IMG/VR virus record: IMGVR_UViG_3300045902_000773
Location: 1-27,775 of that record
DNA from: a virus
Direction: 5' to 3' (one strand)
Length of the DNA stretch: 27,775 nt
In this document: one piece after another, positions 23,057-27,775 of the stretch
Position numbering within the stretch: the stretch's first letter is position 1
Layout: each line of letters opens with the position of its first letter
Notes under the pieces: model-generated
The model's database searches: none
What the model saw: only the letters and a program-made list of their open reading frames with translations
What the model was told of the DNA's origin: nothing
Program-made: the position numbers and the translations under genes

Positions 23057-24763
23057 ATGCAACTGCGACCCTATCAAGCCGAAGCGGTAGAGGCGATCTA
23101 CCACCACCTGCGGACCCGCGACGACAACCCCGTCGCGGTGCTTCCGACCGGCTCGGGCAAAACGCCGCTAATCGCGACGATCTGCCGCGACGCCGTCGGC
23201 CAATGGGGCGGACGCGTCGTGCTGCTGGCGCACGTGAAGGAACTCCTCGAGCAGGCGGCCGACAAGCTGCGCGTCATCGCGCCCGATGTGCCCGTGGGCA
23301 TCTACTCGGCTGGCCTCAAACGCAAGGACCTCGGCTACGCCGTCACGGTCGCGGGCATCCAGAGCATCTGGAAGAAGGCGTGCGACCTCGGGCCGGTGGA
23401 CCTGATCATCGTCGACGAAGCGCACATGGTCCCCGCCGAGGACGACGGGATGTATCGGCAGTTCATCGCCGACGCCAAGGTGGTGAACCCGCTGGCGCGG
23501 GTGATCGGGCTGACGGCGACGCCGTTCCGCATGAAGTCCGGCCCGATCTGCGCCCCGACCCCCCACAACATCCTCAACCACGTCTGCTTCGAGGTGGGGG
23601 TGCGCGAACTGATCGTGCAGGGCTTCCTCTCCCCACTGCGGACCAAGGCGGGGCTCCAGAAGGTGAGCACCGACGACCTGCACGTCCGCGCCGGCGAGTT
23701 CGTCGCCAGCGAGGTCGAGGACCTGATGGACAAGGACGCCCTGGTCGAGGGCGCGTGCGCCGAGATCGTCGAGCACACCCGCCCCCCACACGACCGCGCG
23801 GCCACGCTGATCTTCTCATCGGGCATCCGCCACGGGCAGCACATCGTCGAGGTCCTGAAGTCCAGGCACGGCGTCGAGTGCGGGTTCGTGTCGGGGGAGA
23901 CGCCCGCGGGCGTGCGGAGCGCCATCCTGGATCGCTTCCGCTCGGGGGCGCTCAAGTACCTCTGCAACGTCAACGTCCTGACCACCGGCTTCGATGCACC
24001 GCACATCGACTGCGTGGCGCTCGTGAGGCCGACGATGTCGCCCGGCCTGTACTACCAGATGGTGGGCAGAGGCTTCCGACTCCACCCCGGCAAGTCCGAC
24101 TGCCTCGTGCTGGACTTTGGCGGCAACGTGCTCCGCCACGGTCCGGTCGACGCGATCCGCATCGCCACCGACGATCGCGGCGAGGGCGAGGCCCCGGCGA
24201 AGGAATGCCCGCAGTGCCACGCGCTCATCGCGGCGGGCTACCAGACCTGCCCGCAGTGCGGTCACCAATTCCCCGAGCCCAACAAGCAGAAGCACGAGGC
24301 GCAGGCCAGCACCGAGGGCATCCTCAGCGGCCAGACCACGCGCGAGGAACACCGCGTCAGCGAGACGACGTACCACGTGCACTCCAAGCGCAGCGACCCA
24401 TCCGCACCGCTGACCATGCGCGTCGAGTATCGAGTCGGTTTCAACCGCTACTTCCGCGAGTGGGTCTGCTTCGACCACACCGGATATGCCCGCACGAAGG
24501 CCGAGGCGTGGTGGCGGGCGCGGTCCGTCGAGCCCGTTCCCGGTGGCACGGAGGAGGCGGTGGAGTTGGCGAAGGCCGGAGCGCTCGCGCCGGCGCTGCA
24601 CATCACGGTTGAAAAGAAGGCGGGCGAGCAGTTCGAGCGGGTGGTGGCGCACCGCCTGGGCGACAAGCCGCCGCGCCTCGAGGGCGATGTGGGCCTCCCC
24701 GAGTACGTGCCCGCGCCGGTGGGCACGACATACGGCATCCCCGATGACGAGATTCCCTTCTGA
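23057..24763 (+). CDS. Phage DEAD/DEAH-box helicase with zinc ribbon
   Basis: A 568-aa superfamily 2 helicase. It starts with a Q-like motif LRPYQAEAVEAI, followed by Walker A PTGSGKT (30-36), DEAH (120-123), motif III GLTATPFR, and motif VI QMVGRGFR (334-341). A zinc ribbon follows with Cys384, Cys387, Cys398 and Cys401. The C-terminal 150 residues have no recognised fold; they include VEYRVGFNRYFREWVCFDH, resembling a small DNA-binding appendage. This type of helicase is common in phage replication modules and would unwind DNA for the primase or in recombination. The next gene follows after 14 bp. Confidence 0.93.
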   Translation: MQLRPYQAEAVEAIYHHLRTRDDNPVAVLPTGSGKTPLIATICRDAVGQWGGRVVLLAHVKELLEQAADKLRVIAPDVPVGIYSAGLKRKDLGYAVTVAGIQSIWKKACDLGPVDLIIVDEAHMVPAEDDGMYRQFIADAKVVNPLARVIGLTATPFRMKSGPICAPTPHNILNHVCFEVGVRELIVQGFLSPLRTKAGLQKVSTDDLHVRAGEFVASEVEDLMDKDALVEGACAEIVEHTRPPHDRAATLIFSSGIRHGQHIVEVLKSRHGVECGFVSGETPAGVRSAILDRFRSGALKYLCNVNVLTTGFDAPHIDCVALVRPTMSPGLYYQMVGRGFRLHPGKSDCLVLDFGGNVLRHGPVDAIRIATDDRGEGEAPAKECPQCHALIAAGYQTCPQCGHQFPEPNKQKHEAQASTEGILSGQTTREEHRVSETTYHVHSKRSDPSAPLTMRVEYRVGFNRYFREWVCFDHTGYARTKAEAWWRARSVEPVPGGTEEAVELAKAGALAPALHITVEKKAGEQFERVVAHRLGDKPPRLEGDVGLPEYVPAPVGTTYGIPDDEIPF

Positions 24764-24777
24764 ACCAGGAGTTCACG

Positions 24778-25170
24778 ATGATCACGATCACGATCGAAGA
24801 GGCGGATAAGGACGGCCGCGTGCTGGGGCGGCACGTCGCCTCGGCCCCCATCGACAAGAACGACGCCAAGGGCGTCGGCTCTCTGCTGGCCCGCAGCGTC
24901 GGAGGCCTGATGTACCACGGCCAGACGCGGGCCGAGGTGCCGCTGCTGCTCGCGGCGGCCGGGACGCACCGCTCCAGCCGCTGCACCCAGGCGATCGCGC
25001 ACGCCCTCGGGCTGGCGGGGAGCGAGCACAGCTTCGAGTACGCGGTGAAGCCCGTCGTGGACATCGACCGTCTGCTTGACTACCGCGCGAGCAAGCGCGA
25101 CCGCGAGCACGCCGCGCAGATGCTCAAGATCATGGGCGCCGGCGTCAAGACAAAGGGGGACGACGAGTAA
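24778..25170 (+). CDS. Hypothetical protein between helicase and primase (130 aa)
   Basis: It begins with a beta strand MITITIEEADKDGRVLGRHV, has a small-residue-rich middle (SLLARSVGGLMYHG) and a basic helical C-terminus (LLDYRASKRDREHAAQMLKI). AGGAG lies 6 bp before the ATG. It sits 14 bp after the helicase and 3 bp before the primase gene, so it belongs to the replication operon. No family is recognised; it may be a small accessory factor. Confidence 0.8.
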   Translation: MITITIEEADKDGRVLGRHVASAPIDKNDAKGVGSLLARSVGGLMYHGQTRAEVPLLLAAAGTHRSSRCTQAIAHALGLAGSEHSFEYAVKPVVDIDRLLDYRASKRDREHAAQMLKIMGAGVKTKGDDE

Positions 25171-25173
25171 GCG

Positions 25174-27420
25174 ATGAGCGGCGGCCCGTCCAACGTGCTC
25201 GACGCGGCGAGGTCATACCTCGCGCGCGGCTACGCGCCCATCCCGCTCCCCGCGGGCGAGAAGGCTCCGAAACTGAAGGGCTGGACATCGCTGCGCCTGG
25301 CCGAGCCCGATCTGCCGGCGCACTTCAACGGCTCGCCCGCGAGCGGCAACATCGGCATCCTGCTCGGCGAGCCGAGCGGGTGGCTCGTGGATGTGGACCT
25401 GGACTGCTCGGAGGCGGTCGAGCTCGCGCCGAGTCTCCTGCCGCCGACGCCGGTGACTACCGGGCACGCGCGCCGCCCCCGGTCGCACTGGTGGTACATC
25501 TGCCACGGCGCGGTGACCCGCAAGCATTGCATGCCCGGGACGAACGAGAGCCTGGTCGAACTCCGCAGCACGGGCACGCAGACGGCCGTCGGGCCGAGCG
25601 TCCATCCCGACGGCGATGCTTACGACCCGGTCGAGGGGGAGCCCGCCGTGGTGGACGCCGAGACGCTCGTCGGGGCGGTGGCGGCCCTTGCAGAAGCCAT
25701 CATCGAGCGGCGCGGCGGGCGCAAGGAACGTCCCCGTTCACAGCCAGAGGCGCTAGGAACGCCGACGTTCCCAGCGGGCGATGCCCTGCTCCGCCGTGCC
25801 GCGGCGTACCTCGACCGCATCCCGCCCGCGATCTCAGGCTCGGGCGGGCACAGCCAGACGTATGCCGCCGCGACCGCGATGGTGCATGGGTTCGGGCTCG
25901 ACCCCGAGACGGCGTTCGGGCTGCTGTGGGAGCGGTACAACCCGCGATGCCAGCCGCCGTGGTCGGAGAAGGAGCTGCGGCACAAGGTCAGCGACGCGGC
26001 CAGCAAGCCGCACGACAAGCCGCACGGGTGGTTGCGCGATGCCGAGAAGCCCGAGGACATGGGAGGCGTCGATCTCTCTCGCCTGGTTGTGCGGGGCCGC
26101 GCGCCGGTGACGGATGCGCCCTCGCCCCCTGCGCCTGACGACCCCGGCCTGCTCCCGCCCGAGGCGCTCCGCGTCCCGGGCTTCGTCGGCGAGGTGATGG
26201 ACTACTGCCTCGCCACCGCGCCCTACCCCAGCCAGACGCTGGCGTTCTGCGGGGCGCTGGCGCTGCAGGCGTTCCTGGCGGGGCGCAAGGTCCGCGACCC
26301 CGGCGACAACCGCACCAACATGTACCTGCTCGGGCTGGCGCACTCTTCTTCGGGCAAGGACTGGCCCCGAAAGATCAACGCCCGCGTGCTCCAGGCCGTG
26401 GACCTCGGGAGCGGGCTGGGCGACCGACTCGCCTCGGGCGAGGGCGTGCAGGACGCGCTCCACGGCACGCCGTCGATGCTCTTCCAGACCGACGAGATCG
26501 ACGGCCTGCTGCAATCGATCAACCGCGCCCGCGACGCGCGGTTCGAGTCGATCATGGGAACGCTGCTGACGATGTACTCGGCGTCCAACTCGGTCTTCCC
26601 GATGCGCCGCAAGGCCGGGCAGAGCGAGCCGGGCGTGATTGACCAGCCGTGCCTGGTGCTCTTCGGGACGGCGATCCCGAACCACTACTACGCCGCGCTC
26701 TCGGAGCGGATGCTCACCAACGGCCTGTTTGCGCGCATGCTGATCCTGGAGTCCGGCCCGCGCGGCGCAGGCCAGGAGCCGACCGTCAGCGACCTGCCCG
26801 AGCGCGTGCTCGCGACGGCCAAGTGGTGGTCGGACCTGCGCCCCGGGCCGGGCAACCTCGCCAACGCCCACCCCACGCCGCGCGTCGTGCCGCACACCGA
26901 CGAAGCCCGGGCGCTGCTCGTCGAACTCCGCCGGTCAGCCGAGCAAGCGTACGGCGAGGCCGAGGGCCGGCGCGACGCGGTGGCGACGACCGTGTGGGGG
27001 CGCGCCAGCGAGCAGACCCGGAAGCTGGCGCTGATCTACGCCGTCAGCGAGAACCACGCCGAGCCCACCATCGGCGTTGAGGCGGTACGGTGGGCGTCGC
27101 GGCTAGTCATGCACCAGACCAGGCGGATGCTCTTCATGGCCGCCAGCCACGCGGCCGAGACACCCTTCGACGAACTCGCGCTGCGCGCGATGCGGAAGAT
27201 CCGCGAGGCTCCCGAGGGGGCGCTGCCGCACAGCGTGCTGCTCAAGCGGATGAAGATGGACTCCCGCTCGTTCCACGATCTCATCGACACGCTCGTGCAG
27301 CGCGGCGACGTGCTGGCGGAGTCGGCGGCGACGGCCGGTCGGTCGGCCCTGATCTACCGCTTGGCCGAGAAGGATGGTGAAGGAAGGGTGAAAGAAGAGG
27401 GGGCAGAATGCGGGCTGTAG
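25174..27420 (+). CDS. Prim-Pol / DUF3987 phage replication protein
   Basis: A 748-aa fusion. Residues 8-180 form a bifunctional primase-polymerase (Prim-Pol) domain: ARGYAPIPLPAGEKAPKLKG, the metal motif VDVDLD (Asp73, Asp75), SHWWY and VELRSTGTQTAVGPSVHPDG. Residues 200-290 look like a PriCT-type primase C-terminal segment. From about 335 a DUF3987-type ATPase region follows, with a weak P-loop GLAHSSSGKD (387-396) and LFQTDEIDG (436-444). The C-terminus is a winged-helix-like region. The protein probably primes and drives replication of the mobile element. The Walker A is unusual (SSSGKD instead of GxxxxGKS/T), which is common in DUF3987. Iteron-like repeats begin inside its last codons. 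Confidence 0.93.
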   Translation: MSGGPSNVLDAARSYLARGYAPIPLPAGEKAPKLKGWTSLRLAEPDLPAHFNGSPASGNIGILLGEPSGWLVDVDLDCSEAVELAPSLLPPTPVTTGHARRPRSHWWYICHGAVTRKHCMPGTNESLVELRSTGTQTAVGPSVHPDGDAYDPVEGEPAVVDAETLVGAVAALAEAIIERRGGRKERPRSQPEALGTPTFPAGDALLRRAAAYLDRIPPAISGSGGHSQTYAAATAMVHGFGLDPETAFGLLWERYNPRCQPPWSEKELRHKVSDAASKPHDKPHGWLRDAEKPEDMGGVDLSRLVVRGRAPVTDAPSPPAPDDPGLLPPEALRVPGFVGEVMDYCLATAPYPSQTLAFCGALALQAFLAGRKVRDPGDNRTNMYLLGLAHSSSGKDWPRKINARVLQAVDLGSGLGDRLASGEGVQDALHGTPSMLFQTDEIDGLLQSINRARDARFESIMGTLLTMYSASNSVFPMRRKAGQSEPGVIDQPCLVLFGTAIPNHYYAALSERMLTNGLFARMLILESGPRGAGQEPTVSDLPERVLATAKWWSDLRPGPGNLANAHPTPRVVPHTDEARALLVELRRSAEQAYGEAEGRRDAVATTVWGRASEQTRKLALIYAVSENHAEPTIGVEAVRWASRLVMHQTRRMLFMAASHAAETPFDELALRAMRKIREAPEGALPHSVLLKRMKMDSRSFHDLIDTLVQRGDVLAESAATAGRSALIYRLAEKDGEGRVKEEGAECGL

Positions 27421-27597
27421 ACACATACACACACTTCTTTCTCTCTTTCACCTTCTTACCCCCACCCCCGCGTGCGCGTATGTGTGTCTGCACGCACGCG
27501 CGAGGGGGGGTGAAAGAAGAAAGAAGGGAAAGAAGCCCCTGCGCACGCGCCAGCGGGGTTTTCGTGGGTGAAAGGAGGGGCACGGGGGTGAAAGAAG
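27376..27597 (+). repeat. GGTGAAAGAAG iteron-like repeats, candidate origin
   Basis: GGTGAAAGAAG occurs at 27387-27397, 27509-27519 and 27587-27597, with one-mismatch copies at 27376-27386 and 27567-27577 and an inverted partial copy at 27445-27452. Such 11-bp repeats next to a primase gene suggest an origin bound by the replication protein; unproven. Confidence 0.5.
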
Positions 27598-27775
27598 TCG
27601 GTGGCGGGTCGCCCAGTAGGTACTACCCCGCCCGAGTCGCGTTGCTACGCCGCCGGGAACAGCCGCAGGGGGAGACTGAGTTTGTTGCGCCTGTCCGAGC
27701 GCCGGGCCTGGGGGGCTGGGGGGTTGCCCACGTTGGCGCAGGGCGGGACGTGGGCGGGAGGGCGGGGGTGGGGCG
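27421..27775. other. Non-coding tail with purine/pyrimidine tracts and inverted repeats
   Basis: No gene is supported here. A pyrimidine-rich stretch (27433-27470) is mirrored by a purine-rich stretch (27503-27535). ACACATAC (27421-27428) pairs with GTATGTGT (27478-27485). GGCGGGT near 27602 faces ACCCCGCC around AGTAGGTACT. The last 100 bases are G-rich. See the iterons and terminator for the recognisable parts. Confidence 0.5.
27536..27562 (+). terminator. Possible intrinsic terminator after the primase gene
   Basis: CCCCTGCG at 27536-27543 pairs imperfectly (two small bulges) with the 27548-27558 arm around a CACG loop and is followed by TTTT (27559-27562). It lies 116 bp past the primase stop. 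Imperfect pairing keeps the confidence low. Confidence 0.45.

Noticed and set aside
22839-23090. 83-aa frame across array C
   Set aside because: Its apparent peptide repeats come from the 5-bp DNA period, and no start signal is present.
23203-24612. 469-aa Arg/Pro/Gly-rich frame inside the phage helicase
   Set aside because: Out-of-frame shadow; the other frame shows all SF2 helicase motifs in order.
27281-27583. 100-aa minus-strand frame at the right end
   Set aside because: Low-complexity Ser/Pro/Lys product of the purine/pyrimidine tracts, overlapping the primase gene in antisense.

Overview
The window is about 65-70% GC with long, tightly packed ORFs. It looks like a planctomycete, most likely of the Phycisphaerae type. 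Three things point there: a secreted esterase ending in dockerin-like Asp/Gly calcium repeats, the DUF2924 + serine recombinase cassette, and a phage-type module with a planctomycete-style sigma-like protein. This assignment is inference; no rRNA is present. The window appears to be a chromosomal edge (tRNA-fMet plus esterase) followed by a layered accessory region of recombinase cassette, defence operon, regulator cassette and prophage replication module. The right end of the element lies outside the window.

Layout. 13-208: promoter, initiator tRNA and two strong hairpin terminators. 209-514: no gene, but elements resembling a tRNA-Met anticodon arm. 515-1669 (-): secreted PHB-depolymerase-like esterase. 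1941-4751 (+): four-gene cassette of a small ORF, DUF2924, large serine recombinase and HTH protein, with ATGA/GTGA translational overlaps between the last three. 4684-15438 (-): one five-gene operon, in transcription order SNF2-type helicase, DUF4391 protein, DUF262/DUF1524 (GmrSD-like) nuclease, type III Mod methyltransferase and type III Res. 15657-19020 (+): divergent cassette of XRE regulator, ImmA/IrrE metallopeptidase and two unrecognised proteins. 19021-19237: a highly structured untranslated leader. 19238-27420 (+): phage-type module of sigma-like protein, small protein, Sak4/RecA-like ATPase, DUF669, a phage protein that may have a RAMP-like fold, RusA resolvase, DEAD/DEAH helicase, small protein and Prim-Pol/DUF3987 replication protein. 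27421-27775: non-coding, with iteron-like repeats and a terminator.

How it may work together. The minus-strand operon looks like an expanded type III restriction-modification system: Mod and Res supply methylation and cleavage, while the helicase, DUF4391 and DUF262 proteins add accessory or second-layer defence. The XRE/ImmA pair reads away from it across a 0.28 kb intergenic region and could control either side. The right third copies and recombines DNA and fits a prophage or related mobile element. Its genes are separated by unusual 5-bp-period GG-rich arrays.

Most interesting signals. (1) The 217-nt leader before the sigma-like gene has a perfect 8-bp hairpin burying the Shine-Dalgarno, and a 15-bp long-range stem that competes with a tRNA-anticodon-like hairpin. 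(2) Three pentanucleotide-period arrays occupy successive gaps of the recombination module. (3) GGTGAAAGAAG repeats cluster next to the primase gene. (4) The five-gene RM operon is paired with an XRE-ImmA cassette of unknown function. No homology search or folding program was run; family names come from motifs I can read.
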